This document shows positions 35,538 through 44,979 of a stretch of 64,000 bases of DNA, piece after piece. Positions within the stretch are counted from its first letter, which is position 1; every line of letters begins with the position of its first letter. Below the pieces are notes generated by a model, which worked only from the letters and a program-made list of their open reading frames with translations, was not told where the DNA came from and searched no databases. The stretch is from NCBI RefSeq assembly GCF_001280595.1, contig NZ_LITU01000082.1, positions 106,337-170,336 on the forward strand, read 5' to 3'. A program made the position numbers and the translations under genes. This DNA comes from Paenibacillus xylanivorans (GTDB lineage: Bacteria > Bacillota > Bacilli > Paenibacillales > Paenibacillaceae).

Positions 35538-36500
35538 TTAAAGTTGATAGTATTCCATTAATTCAGACACAACCGCAACAAGTTTGTCCTTCAAACTCGG
35601 TGGTTCGATGACTTGAATGGATTTCCCGTAGGATAGGAGAAAATACGGGACATAGGTATGAAGTGATTTTTCCTCAAGTAAAAAGATGGCTTGATTTGAA
35701 GTCCGCTCTTTCAGATGGTGTCCCATAAACCAATGCAGGCATAAGTCATCCAATGCCTCTGACCTTCCTGCGATAATTAACTGAATTAATCCATCCTTGC
35801 CCACTACATCAGGTAATAAATTATTCATAAAAAATTCACGAGCTGAGAAAGCTTCAGAACGCTTAAATTTAAGTTGAGTCCGCTTGATTTGTAGAATCCG
35901 TTCTGCCCGAAAGCTGCGGATCTCATTCCTCAGATGGCAAAATGCAATTGTATACCACTTATTGTTCCAGTAAACCATTCCATAGGGATCGATCACCCTA
36001 TTCTCAGGTTGTTCTTTATGTCTTGCGCGATAATCGATTTCTACAGAGAAATCGTTTGCCACAGCCTGCTCTAATTCCACCAACACAGGCTGAATGGAAG
36101 GATCCCCCTTGCGGTTGATAACATCAAATCCGGCTAAATGACGACTAAGTATACTTTCTTGTTCCTGATTCGAATACATTTTCAATTTTGATGTCGCATG
36201 GTCTAACGCCTCACTCAAAGGGTATCCCGATTCTTTTGCATAAACAGCAGCTTGAAGAAGCGCTTTTTTCTCTTCAATATCAAATAACAGAGGTGCTGTG
36301 ATAAAATTATTCAGTAAGCTATACCCGCCATTATGACCTGCATCTGAAATTATAGGTACTCCACTGGCACATAATGCATCAATATATCGATAAACGGTCC
36401 TTATATTTATTTCTAACTTTTCAGATATTTGTTTTGCAGTTATTTTGGTGCCAGAATTCAGCATCCATAGAATTGCCAGCATATTATCGTTTTTTGGCAT
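35538..36500 (-). CDS. HTH/WYL-domain transcriptional regulator (YafY type)
   Basis: 320 residues: N-terminal DeoR-like helix-turn-helix (ITAKQISEKLEINIRTVYRY), then a WYL domain (about 140-210, including VIDPYGMVYWNNKWYTIAFC and IRSFRAERI) and a C-terminal WCX extension. WYL domains sense ligands such as nucleotides. GAGGGG precedes the ATG. The neighbouring VOC gene is a plausible but unproven target. Confidence 0.9.
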   Translation of the reverse strand: MPKNDNMLAILWMLNSGTKITAKQISEKLEINIRTVYRYIDALCASGVPIISDAGHNGGYSLLNNFITAPLLFDIEEKKALLQAAVYAKESGYPLSEALDHATSKLKMYSNQEQESILSRHLAGFDVINRKGDPSIQPVLVELEQAVANDFSVEIDYRARHKEQPENRVIDPYGMVYWNNKWYTIAFCHLRNEIRSFRAERILQIKRTQLKFKRSEAFSAREFFMNNLLPDVVGKDGLIQLIIAGRSEALDDLCLHWFMGHHLKERTSNQAIFLLEEKSLHTYVPYFLLSYGKSIQVIEPPSLKDKLVAVVSELMEYYQL

Positions 36501-36629
36501 AACATAGCCCCTCAGCTTTATTAATTTTCACTCTCTTTTTATTGATCAAGGTTAGCAAAAAAATATTAGTATTGCGAATTATATGAGGGAACCTGCATCA
36601 ACTGGTATATCAACAGCCCTTTTTAGTAA

Positions 36630-36672
36630 AAAAGAGTTCCCTTCGTCCAACCCTGGACACGGGAACTCTTTT
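36630..36672 (-). terminator. Terminator of the LacI-family gene
   Basis: AAAAGAGTTCCC and GGGAACTCTTTT form a 12-bp stem around 19 nt; the minus strand continues TTTTTACT. It is 12 nt past the stop. Confidence 0.85.
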
Positions 36673-36683
36673 GTTGATAGCTA

Positions 36684-37709
36684 TTATATTTTGCCATTGG
36701 AAGACTGGCGAAATATACAGCGATACGGAACGATCATTTTGACAGCGACTTCATACGGATGATCCAGATAATCGAGCAGCAGTTTAACCGCGAACATGCC
36801 CATCTCCAGCTTAGGTACATGAATGGTCGATAACGGCGGAGAGGTGAATTCGGATATCTCAATATTATCTACACCAAAAAAGGCGATATCCTCCGGAATG
36901 CGGAGTCCCTGTTCGGTTGCAGCCCGCATGGCCGCAATCGCCATCATGTCACTGGCTGCAAAAATGGCGGTAGGCCTGTTCGCATTGTTGGTAAATGCCT
37001 GCTTGGTGAATTCGTAACTCAGCGAAACATCCCATTTCACATCAATCACCCAGTCATCATCAATAGGTAATCCCGCATCAGTCATTGCACGTCGATAACC
37101 AAGATAACGTTTTTCCTCAAGAAAATCATTCTTGAATTCTGCTCCTCCTATATAAGCAATGATTCGATGCCCTTGGGCAATCAGATGATTCGTGGCCTCT
37201 CTGGCTGCCTCTTCACGATCGTAACCGACGACTGGAATGTCCGGGTCCGTAATATCCACACCTACAACGGTTCGTACATTGGCCTTGAGCCAGCGATAGG
37301 CTTCCGGATCAATCCGTTCCACGACAATCATGCCGTCAATTCGATGTTCCTTCACCAGAGACTGCAGCTGCACGATATCTCCGTCGTTCTCGATGCTGTA
37401 CACAAATTCCAGCCGCATGCCCGCTTCGCCAAGCTGTTTCTCAATGCCTTCCATAATGACTGAAAAATAAGGGCTGTTGTATTTGTTCTGCGGAATGGCG
37501 ACCACACAACCAATTGCATAAGCCGTTTTAGGTTCAATCTTCTTTTTCTTGGCTGGACGCTGTGAACGATAGCCCAACTCCTCGGCCGTATCCCAGATCT
37601 TTTTGCGGGTTTCATCGCTGACCGAGCGATTGACATCGTTCTTCATCACACGTGAAACGGTAGAAATCGATACACCAACACGGTCTGCAATATCCTTCAA
37701 TTTAGCCAT
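36684..37709 (-). CDS. LacI family transcriptional regulator
   Basis: 341 residues: N-terminal HTH LKDIADRVGVSISTVSRVMK with hinge, then a periplasmic-binding-like effector domain (IDGMIVVERID, PTAIFAASDMMAIAAMRAAT, PEDIAFFGVDNIEISEFTSP). It lies downstream of the sugar transporter operon on the same strand, separated by a terminator, and has its own upstream region with a TTTGCGGCAAA palindrome at 37789-37799. It is the obvious candidate to bind the identical palindromes near 42253-42684. Confidence 0.93.
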   Translation of the reverse strand: MAKLKDIADRVGVSISTVSRVMKNDVNRSVSDETRKKIWDTAEELGYRSQRPAKKKKIEPKTAYAIGCVVAIPQNKYNSPYFSVIMEGIEKQLGEAGMRLEFVYSIENDGDIVQLQSLVKEHRIDGMIVVERIDPEAYRWLKANVRTVVGVDITDPDIPVVGYDREEAAREATNHLIAQGHRIIAYIGGAEFKNDFLEEKRYLGYRRAMTDAGLPIDDDWVIDVKWDVSLSYEFTKQAFTNNANRPTAIFAASDMMAIAAMRAATEQGLRIPEDIAFFGVDNIEISEFTSPPLSTIHVPKLEMGMFAVKLLLDYLDHPYEVAVKMIVPYRCIFRQSSNGKI

Positions 37710-37788
37710 GTGAAGTCCCCCACCTTTTCTCTAACTATGTATTTAAACCCCATTCGTATTGGGGCAATTTCATCCCAGATAACACAAA

Positions 37789-37799
37789 TTTGCGGCAAA
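37789..37799. promoter_or_regulatory. TTTGCGGCAAA operator upstream of lacI
   Basis: Dyad TTTGC-G-GCAAA, extended by flanking A/T to aatttgcggcaaat. It is 80 nt upstream of the LacI-family ATG; four more copies stand in the 42.2-42.7 kb intergenic region. Suggests autoregulation. Confidence 0.75.
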
Positions 37800-37870
37800 T
37801 ATAATTCTATATTTCTACTCGTCAGAAGTCAATGAAATGGTGCACAGACGCAGTCTTCTATAAAATAATA

Positions 37871-37909
37871 GCGGCAGTCAGGGAGCTTGCTTTCCCCCAT
37901 AACTGCCGC
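37871..37909 (-). terminator. Terminator of the sugar transporter operon
   Basis: GCGGCAGT (37871-37878) pairs with ACTGCCGC (37902-37909); an inner GGGA/TCCC pairing extends it. The minus strand continues TATTATTTTA. It lies between the binding protein and lacI. Confidence 0.75.
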
Positions 37910-37961
37910 AATTTTAATCCTTTTAAGAAAACGTATGAAGCTTTGCCGCCTCTTTATCTGC

Positions 37962-39305
37962 TTATTGCATCTTGGAGGCCAAATCCTTAAGCGCTGCGTT
38001 CAGATCACCATCTCCGGCAAGTGGAAGTTTGAGTGATTGCTCACCATACGTCCAGACCAGATCGGTTTTCTTGGTTGTAAAGGGAGATACAATGCCATAC
38101 TGCTGCGCATCCAGGAAGATTTTATTATCCTCGCCTACAGTAGCAATATAGGCATCCGCTGCGGCCTTGTTAGCCGGAATGGAATATCCCTGCTTCGCCA
38201 GTTCTGTCTGTCCTTCCGGACCTGCTAGCCAAGCGAGCAGCTTGTAGGCCGCCTCTTCATGCTTAGTATTGGAGCTGATTGCAAGACCTGCTGGCTGAAC
38301 AACAGTCTGGTTGGTTTTGAATTTCGGCAAATAAGAGATGCCGTAATCCACACCAGCCTCCTGGTAGTTGGTTGTATTCCAACTGCCACCCGGATTCATC
38401 GCTACTTTAGATGTAGTAATCGCAAGATTCACCTGTCCACCCAAGCCTTCAATCTGTGCAGGTGTGGTGTTGATCTTTTTGTTTTTGGTCAAATCGATAA
38501 AATAGTTCAGCACTTCCATCGCTTCGGGTGTCTCAAGCGCAAGGGAACCATCGTCATTCACCAGCTTCGCTCCGTTGGACCACAGCTCTGGCTCCAGGAA
38601 CCAATCCATCGTTGATCCTGGCGAAATGGACAAGCCCCACTGCACGATGTTACCGGCATCAAAACCCGCTTCGTCTGCGCTTTTCCCGTTCTTATCCAGC
38701 GTTAGCTTGGTTGCAATGTCGGTAATTTCATCCCATGTTGGCTCAAGCGATGGAACGGGAGCTTTATGAGGATTGGTGGCTTCATTCTCAAAGATAGCTT
38801 TGTTGTAATACCATACGATGACGTTGGCATCGATCGGCAAGGATACTTGTTTGCCCTGATACTGGTGAAGTCCCAGAAGACTTTTGTCCACGTTGTTCAG
38901 ATCAAACTGATTTTCAGCCAATAAGCCATCCAATTCCTTAAAAATGCCGAGCTCGGCATACTTTTCGACATACGCGTAACTGGTTTTGAACACGTCCGGA
39001 AGCGTGCCACCCGCTGCATTCGCTGTCAGTCCATCCCAATAGCTGCCCCAATCCTTGCCTTCTAACTTGACCTTAATATCGGTATTCGCCTTCATGAACT
39101 GATCCAGCAGTTCCTGTGTACGATGAAGCTCTTCTGCCGTCCCCCACTGGGAGTATGTGATCGTTACAGGTTCACTCTGGCTGCTGCCGGAACCAGAAGA
39201 GTCGGCGTTTTCGGACGATCCCCCATTTCCACATCCACTGATCACCACCATTGTCGCAAGTACAAGTGCCCATACATTGAATAGCCGTTTACTTTTCGCT
39301 CTCAT
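37962..39305 (-). CDS. Sugar ABC transporter substrate-binding lipoprotein
   Basis: 447 residues from ATG 39305 (AAAGGGGAG 8 nt upstream; a GTG two codons earlier is less well placed). Lipoprotein signal ending VVISGC, a Ser/Gly linker, then a family 1 solute-binding fold (VTITYSQWGTAEELHRTQEL, LPDVFKTSYAYVEKYAELG, VAMNPGGSWNTTNY, EEAAYKLLAWLAGPEGQ). Binds an oligosaccharide delivered to the two permeases just upstream. Last gene of the oxidoreductase-permease-permease-binding protein operon. No ATPase gene is present; a shared MsmX-type ATPase encoded elsewhere is typical. Confidence 0.93.
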   Translation of the reverse strand: MRAKSKRLFNVWALVLATMVVISGCGNGGSSENADSSGSGSSQSEPVTITYSQWGTAEELHRTQELLDQFMKANTDIKVKLEGKDWGSYWDGLTANAAGGTLPDVFKTSYAYVEKYAELGIFKELDGLLAENQFDLNNVDKSLLGLHQYQGKQVSLPIDANVIVWYYNKAIFENEATNPHKAPVPSLEPTWDEITDIATKLTLDKNGKSADEAGFDAGNIVQWGLSISPGSTMDWFLEPELWSNGAKLVNDDGSLALETPEAMEVLNYFIDLTKNKKINTTPAQIEGLGGQVNLAITTSKVAMNPGGSWNTTNYQEAGVDYGISYLPKFKTNQTVVQPAGLAISSNTKHEEAAYKLLAWLAGPEGQTELAKQGYSIPANKAAADAYIATVGEDNKIFLDAQQYGIVSPFTTKKTDLVWTYGEQSLKLPLAGDGDLNAALKDLASKMQ

Positions 39306-39378
39306 ATACACAGCTCCCCTTTAAGTCATATCAATAAGTCCTGTTCACCCGAAAACTGGAAAGCAGCAGGCAGCCACT

Positions 39379-40212
39379 CTACCCTTTGGTGCCCGTAAGC
39401 ACCACCCCCTCGACGATATAACGTTGTGCAAACAGATATAGCAGACCGATAGGCACAATACTGATAAATGCACCCGCAGCAAGCGCAGGCAAATCCTGAC
39501 TCGTCTGACCAATCAGCAGCTGCAAGCCAACACTCAGCGTGAACATCTCTGGGTTTTTGATATACAGAAACGGCCCCAGAAAATCGAGCCAAGAATTCAC
39601 AAAGGCAAAAATAATGGTCGTCATAATAATTGGTTTGGACAGCGGCATAATGACTCGTGCGTATACCGTCCAGCGATTGCCTCCGTCGAGATATGTAGCC
39701 TCGTCCAGCTCCTGGGGAATAGTCATGAAAAACTGTCGGAACAGGAAGATATAATAGGCTCCTCCGAGCCAGGCTGGCACAATGAGCGGCAACCAGGTGT
39801 CAATCCAGTTCAGCTTGGAAAAAAGGACGTACGAGGGAATCATCATAATGGATGGAGGAATCATCAAGGTAACCAGCACAACCGGGAACAGAATATTCCG
39901 ATATTTGGTTGCAAAACGGGAGAAACCGTAAGCGACAAGTGAACTGGACACCACCGCTCCCGCTGCAACAAAAAAGGAAATGATAAATGAGTTTTGGATC
40001 CACTGCCACATCATCGGCTGTACGGCGAATAACCGTTCAAAGGCTTCCAGACTGAATGTATCCGGCAGAATCGTTGGAGGAACCTTGTAGGTTTCCGCTT
40101 TGGTTTTCAGCATGGTCGAGAGCATCCATACAAGAGGCCCTGCGAACAGCATTAATGCTACGATCAGCATTGTATATTGGGATGCTTTTACCGCTATTTT
40201 TCGGCTGTTCAT
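39379..40212 (-). CDS. Carbohydrate ABC transporter permease (MalG/LacG type)
   Basis: 277 residues, six predicted helices; docking EAA loop EATYLDGGNRWTVYARVIMP (about 184-203). Pairs with the neighbouring permease to form the channel. It lies 12 nt downstream of that gene. Confidence 0.93.
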   Translation of the reverse strand: MNSRKIAVKASQYTMLIVALMLFAGPLVWMLSTMLKTKAETYKVPPTILPDTFSLEAFERLFAVQPMMWQWIQNSFIISFFVAAGAVVSSSLVAYGFSRFATKYRNILFPVVLVTLMIPPSIMMIPSYVLFSKLNWIDTWLPLIVPAWLGGAYYIFLFRQFFMTIPQELDEATYLDGGNRWTVYARVIMPLSKPIIMTTIIFAFVNSWLDFLGPFLYIKNPEMFTLSVGLQLLIGQTSQDLPALAAGAFISIVPIGLLYLFAQRYIVEGVVLTGTKG

Positions 40213-40224
40213 GTAACTCTCCTC

Positions 40225-41115
40225 CTATCGTTCTCCCTCGTAATACACAAAGCGGTTCGATACTTTCATCAGGATCAGGGTGACAAGCGAGATCACAGCG
40301 AACAAGAATATCGATTGCGTCATCGCCATGCTGAATTTCAGATCGGTAAAGGCCGATTTATAAATGTTGTAGACAAATGTATAGGCGGAGTAGTTCGGTC
40401 CACCTTTGGATAGCAGCAGTGCTTCTGTAAACATCTGAAAGTTATACATCGTCTGAATAATGATGACAAACAGGATGGAAGGACTGATCATCGGCAGTGT
40501 AATTTGGAAAAATCGGCGAATTCCGCTTGCCCCGTCAATTGCAGCAGCTTCATACAAATGTCTGGGTACATTTTTCAGTGCAGCCAGGAAGATCAGTACC
40601 CCACTGCCTGAGATCCAGACTTGAAGCATGATGATGACCGGCTTGATCGTATGTTCGCCGCCAATCCAGTCCACTTTGCCTATACCAAGCGCGCCAAGTC
40701 CGGCGTTCAGGATGCCAAATTCGGAGTTGAATACCAGCCGCCAGATAATGACCGTTGCCACAATGGGCACCAGGGTAGGCAAGTAGAAGAAGGTGCGGAA
40801 CAAGGCAATGCCTTTGACATTAAAATTAAGCAGCATCGCCAGAACGAGCATACCCGCCGTAACGATCGGAACACCGAATACAACGAAAAACATCGTGTTC
40901 ATCAAGCTTTTCAAAAAGATCGGATCATCCATCATGTGTGTAAAATTATCAATGCCGACAAAGTTGAAGTTGGTTGCTCCCGGAAGCCTTGCATCCGTAA
41001 AGGCGTAGAAGACCGAGGTTCCGAAAGGAAACAGGAAAAAGGTAATAAATCCGATGATCCAAGGCAAAATGAAGAGAAAAAACAGCAGTGTGTCATATTT
41101 TCTCAACCTATTCAT
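40225..41115 (-). CDS. Carbohydrate ABC transporter permease (MalF/LacF type)
   Basis: 296 residues with N-terminal LLFFLFILPWIIGFITFFLF and docking loop EAAAIDGASGIRRFFQITLP (about 188-207). It lies 11 nt downstream of the oxidoreductase gene and 12 nt upstream of the second permease. Confidence 0.93.
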   Translation of the reverse strand: MNRLRKYDTLLFFLFILPWIIGFITFFLFPFGTSVFYAFTDARLPGATNFNFVGIDNFTHMMDDPIFLKSLMNTMFFVVFGVPIVTAGMLVLAMLLNFNVKGIALFRTFFYLPTLVPIVATVIIWRLVFNSEFGILNAGLGALGIGKVDWIGGEHTIKPVIIMLQVWISGSGVLIFLAALKNVPRHLYEAAAIDGASGIRRFFQITLPMISPSILFVIIIQTMYNFQMFTEALLLSKGGPNYSAYTFVYNIYKSAFTDLKFSMAMTQSIFLFAVISLVTLILMKVSNRFVYYEGER

Positions 41116-41126
41116 GATGACACCCC

Positions 41127-42227
41127 TCAGCCTGAAATTTCTTCTAAATAGACATATCGTTCTTCCAAAATGGATTTCTCTGCCGCCAGGGCAATAAGCA
41201 ACGCGTTACGACCAACCTGCGCACTCGCAAAAGGCTGTCTGCCTTCCTCTATACATTTCAGAAAATCAATGCGCTGGGTCTGTCCTCCGGTATGTCCACC
41301 CATGATGGAATCCGACGACACATCAATTTCCAAGTGGTCTTTCGTCCAGTCCTGCCCGCCAACGATATCAATCGTCTTGTCATTCCGTGCCACCATCTGA
41401 CCGCCATTCTCTCCAATCAGGCCGATCTCAAGCCCTTCTCCCATCAGATTGCGCGGTTTCAAATACATGCATAGACCCAAATTTGCTTTGCTGCCGTTAT
41501 CATAATCAATGGTGATAAAGGCGTGATCGACGATGGAGGTGTCCGAAATTTCTTTCGTCGGATAGTGACTGTATGAATTTTGAATCTGATTAGGCTCCCC
41601 TTGCTTCATGACATGCTGCCCTCCAGAGGCAAACACACGGACTGGCTTCGCCTGAATCATCCAGTTAAAAATATCGAAGTGATGACAATCCTTTTCTACA
41701 ATCGCTCCCCCAGACTTGGTCTTGTCATAGAACCAATCCGCAGGCGGGAACGGGTCACGGAATTCCTTGCACCACATTAATTTCACGTCGCCAAGACGTC
41801 CGTTCTCCAATTCCTTTTCCATCCGACGATATAAATTCGAATAACGATAGACCAGTCCGATCTGTAAAATCCGTCCCGATGCTTCAGCAGCTTCTATAAT
41901 GGCATCGCAATCCTCAATGGTATGGGCGACCGGCTTCTCCAGAAATACATGCTTGCCAGCTTCCAGAAAAGCTACCGCCACTTCACGATGCAAATAGTTC
42001 GGCACACTGATGACCACCGCATCCAAATCTTCCTTGGTGAGCAGTTCACGATAATCGCTTACGATTGTGGGGTTACTGTTCTTGAGTTCAGACATCGTAC
42101 GTGCCACATTAGCCTCATTCATGTCACAGATATAACGAACCTCACTATCTTCAAGCAAATCAAAACCAATGCAATGATGTGACCCCATGTCTCCTACACC
42201 GATAAAAGCCATTTTTATCTTCCCCAT
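41127..42227 (-). CDS. Gfo/Idh/MocA family oxidoreductase
   Basis: 366 residues: Rossmann motif MAFIGVGDMGSHHCIGFDLL, family motif EKPVAHTIEDCDAIIEAAE (EKP about 96-98), and GGAIVEKDCHHFDIFNWMI with conserved Lys and His. Likely dehydrogenates the imported sugar or a derivative. First gene of the LacI-controlled operon, with operators starting 26 nt upstream of its ATG. Confidence 0.9.
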   Translation of the reverse strand: MGKIKMAFIGVGDMGSHHCIGFDLLEDSEVRYICDMNEANVARTMSELKNSNPTIVSDYRELLTKEDLDAVVISVPNYLHREVAVAFLEAGKHVFLEKPVAHTIEDCDAIIEAAEASGRILQIGLVYRYSNLYRRMEKELENGRLGDVKLMWCKEFRDPFPPADWFYDKTKSGGAIVEKDCHHFDIFNWMIQAKPVRVFASGGQHVMKQGEPNQIQNSYSHYPTKEISDTSIVDHAFITIDYDNGSKANLGLCMYLKPRNLMGEGLEIGLIGENGGQMVARNDKTIDIVGGQDWTKDHLEIDVSSDSIMGGHTGGQTQRIDFLKCIEEGRQPFASAQVGRNALLIALAAEKSILEERYVYLEEISG

Positions 42228-42252
42228 GCTTACACTCTCCGTTGCTCATAAA

Positions 42253-42263
42253 TTTGCGGCAAA
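42253..42263. promoter_or_regulatory. TTTGCGGCAAA operator at the oxidoreductase promoter
   Basis: Exact 11-nt dyad, 26 nt upstream of the oxidoreductase ATG, in a position to block transcription or elongation of the transporter operon. Confidence 0.75.
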
Positions 42264-42373
42264 TGCCATGAAGCCAATTCGATGTTAAGAAATCTAACAG
42301 GATGGTGACTATGTAACGATAGTAAAATAGTTTTAGTTGCTTGTCAATTAATTTTGGCTAAATTCTTAATTAT

Positions 42374-42384
42374 TTTGCGGCAAC
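42374..42384. promoter_or_regulatory. TTTGCGGCAAC operator copy
   Basis: Matches the dyad except for the last base and is followed 3 nt later by another TTTGCG half (42388-42393). Confidence 0.55.
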
Positions 42385-42440
42385 ATATTTGCGTTTTATT
42401 TTACATACTACTAAACAGTATAACTCTTTATTCATCACAA

Positions 42441-42454
42441 ATTAAGCGTTTACA
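42441..42454 (-). promoter_or_regulatory. cre-like (CcpA) site in the divergent region
   Basis: On the minus strand TGTAAACGCTTAAT matches 12 of 14 cre positions with a perfect left half. It would add catabolite repression to the LacI control of both transcripts. Confidence 0.45.
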
Positions 42455-42497
42455 TTTTTATTTTATTATCATATACTTTAATGTGAATTCATTTTTA

Positions 42498-42508
42498 TTT
42501 GCGGCAAA
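42498..42508. promoter_or_regulatory. TTTGCGGCAAA operator copy
   Basis: Exact dyad; 245 nt from the first site of this intergenic region and 176 nt from the last. Confidence 0.7.
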
Positions 42509-42673
42509 AGTTAAAACATAATCATAATAAATTATGTTCAAAATCCAATGACACACTCCTATTTTCAATAGAAAAATCAATAAATCCTGGAAAAAAACCT
42601 GTTGAATCTCCTTTATTCATCACCTATAATGCAATTTAGACGCGGAACTCCAGATATAAAAACATATCTTATA

Positions 42674-42684
42674 TTTGCCGCAAA
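42674..42684. promoter_or_regulatory. TTTGCCGCAAA operator on the secreted-protein side
   Basis: Exact dyad in the opposite orientation (central base C), 185 nt upstream of the plus-strand ATG at 42870. It links the secreted protein to the same regulator. Confidence 0.7.
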
Positions 42685-42869
42685 CCGAAATATGATCTTT
42701 TTAGTTGTTTATTTCTCACTTACTACCATGACTCTTACATAAAACGTCATTATTACGCCGCATATGCGGATCTGAAAGGAGTTGAACTTTCCTAAACTCT
42801 CCCTTATGAAGACAAGCGGGGTGGGAAGAACGAGTTATCATTTAAAATTCATTATTCAGGAGGTATACC

Positions 42870-44858
42870 ATGACAAGATTATTTGATAGAAGCAAGCGGA
42901 GCCTTGGACTGTTTTTGGCTTTTGTCCTCATGATTACCCTGCTATTGCCCGCGGGGGCCTTACCAAAAGCTTCTGCTGCGACCATCACCATTGATGGCAA
43001 TGTCAGCGACTGGAGTAGCGTTAGTGCTCTCGCAACCAATAGCGGCACAGCCCAGACGCTCAAAGTAACCAATGATGGAACCAACCTCTACCTACTCGTT
43101 CAGGGTTCGGGTCTGAGTACGGCGATGGGCAACTTCTGGATCAATACCGATAACAATACTGCAACCGGCTACCAAGCTGCGGGCTGGGGAGCTACAGGTG
43201 TGGAGTAGCTACTTGAAAACACGGGGTTATACCGCTATGGAGGCAGCGGTACTGACTGGAGCTGGAATTCTAACAGCACATTAACCACTTCCCAATTCTA
43301 TCGCAGTGCTTCCGTCATTGAGGTTGTAATCCCTCTCGCTACATTGCAAATTAATGCAGGCAGCACGGTACGAGTTGGGTATATCGACAATAGCTCGGAT
43401 ACGTCGAGACTACCTGCGGCGGGACAAACGCTGCCTGCTTACCTTCTGACCTCGGCTGGATCGGGTGGCGGGACAGGGAACACCGTCGTGAATCCCGTTG
43501 AGCTGGACAGCCCACTTAACAATCCGTTCAAAGGCTGGGCGCCTTCGGCCAAGAGCACGACTTATGCACAACCGCACAAGCTCGTATATGCCGGAGTAAC
43601 CTGGAAGGAACTCGAATCTACCAAAGGCACGTATGATTTTAGCGCGATTGAGGCTGCCAACAATTTAGCCTACTGGAAAAGTAAAGGCGTCAAAGTGGTA
43701 TTTCGCTTCATTCTGGACAGCCCTACAGGACAGGCTCATCGGGATATTCCAGACTGGCTCTACAATGACATGATTGCCCGCGGAGAATCACCCGGAACAG
43801 CTTACAACGATACAACTGGAGGCATGGGTACAGGCAACAACATGGGCTTCTCTCCCAACTACAACTCCACCTATCTGCAAGATCGGCACAAATTAGCCAT
43901 CGAGGCCATTGCGGCAAGGTACAACACCAATGATCGCCCCGTCGCTTTTATCCAGATCGGTTCTCTCGGACACTGGGGCGAGTTCCATACTTGGCCGTAT
44001 GTCGGACCGAATGGCGAGACCAATTACACAGGTGCTTTCCCTACCAATGATATTTCAAACAAGTACGTTCAGCATTATATCGATGCCTTTGCCGGCAAAG
44101 AGGACAAAATGCAAGTTCTGATCCGGCGCAGTATTGCCCTTGCCAAAACCAATAACAAAGGCATGGTCATGGGCATGTTCAACGATGTGTTTGGACATAA
44201 AGACAGCTTCGATGCCGATTGGGGCTGGTACACAGGCACACAGAATGGCTATTGGGATGACATCGGCCAGCAGCAACCAGCACATGCGAACTTCTGGGAG
44301 ACACGCATCTCCGGCGGCGAATTTTACGGGGGCGCTTCTGGCATGCTTGCAGCATTAACCACGGGTAGCGGATTTACGGAAACGTTGCGTCAAACGGAGC
44401 TCAGCAAACCAAGCTGGCTGGGACCAAATTCCCCTGCCTCGCTTCCTCTGAATCATGCGTTACAGGCCAACATTGATGCACTCAAAAAAAGAATGGGTTA
44501 TCACTTTGTCGTGAAGGAAATCTCGCATCCCTCCACCATTAGCGGAAGCACGTTTACGACAACGATCAAAGTAGAAAACAAAGGCGTACAGCACTTCCCA
44601 TTTGCCTGGCCGGTTGAAATTCAACTGCGCAGCGGCAATACCGTGGTCGCCAAGAAAACAACAACCGTTAATCTGACCACGTGGAAAACGGGTACCTACA
44701 CCCTGACCGACTCCATTCCAGTCTCCAGTCTTGCTGCCGGAACCTATGATATTGCGATTGCGATCATTGATCCGGAAACGAATAAACCTGGCGTGGACTT
44801 TGCCAATACGAACAAGCTCACCGACGGCTCATTCAAGCTGAGCAGTGTAACGAAGTAA
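42870..44858 (+). pseudogene. Secreted DUF4832-like protein interrupted by one in-frame amber codon
   Basis: One continuous frame of 662 codons broken only by TAG at 43206-43208 (codon 113). AGGAGG precedes the ATG. Signal peptide about 1-37 (LPKASAA), then a small N-terminal beta domain spanning the stop (ITIDGNVSDWSSVSALATNS before it; LLENTGLYRYGGSGTDWSWN right after). From about 210 comes a glycosidase-like TIM-barrel domain (NPFKGWAPSAKSTTY, KVVFRFILDSPTGQ, FIQIGSLGHWGEFHTW) resembling DUF4832, and a C-terminal beta domain. The residue lost is probably Tyr, since TAC or TAT to TAG is one change. Could be a recent nonsense mutation, a sequencing error or amber read-through. No re-start has a ribosome site. 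Confidence 0.8.
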
Positions 44859-44872
44859 ACGGCATGACATGA

Positions 44873-44920
44873 AAAGAGCAGGAATAAGGGCCACAGCCTT
44901 CATTCCTGCTCTTTCTTTTT
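44873..44920 (+). terminator. Terminator of the DUF4832-like gene
   Basis: AAAGAGCAGGAATAAGG pairs with CCTTCATTCCTGCTCTTT (one bulge), followed by CTTTTTT. Confidence 0.88.
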
Positions 44921-44979
44921 TGGGAAGATAACTATCTATCAACCGAACACAACAATCAGTAAGCCCCAGCAACTCTCCT

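Larger units (their letters stand above)
42228..42869. other. Divergent regulatory region of the LacI regulon
   Basis: 642 gene-free, strongly AT-rich nucleotides between the minus-strand transporter operon and the plus-strand secreted protein gene. It holds four TTTGC[G/C]GCAAA-type sites, a further TTTGCG half site at 42388 and a cre-like site at 42441-42454. Confidence 0.7.

Noticed and set aside
43206..43214. Reading the amber codon as a known read-through signal (TAG CTA)
   Set aside because: Stop-CTA read-through is described for UGA in eukaryotes and viruses; no bacterial precedent I can rely on, so only the three neutral explanations are kept.
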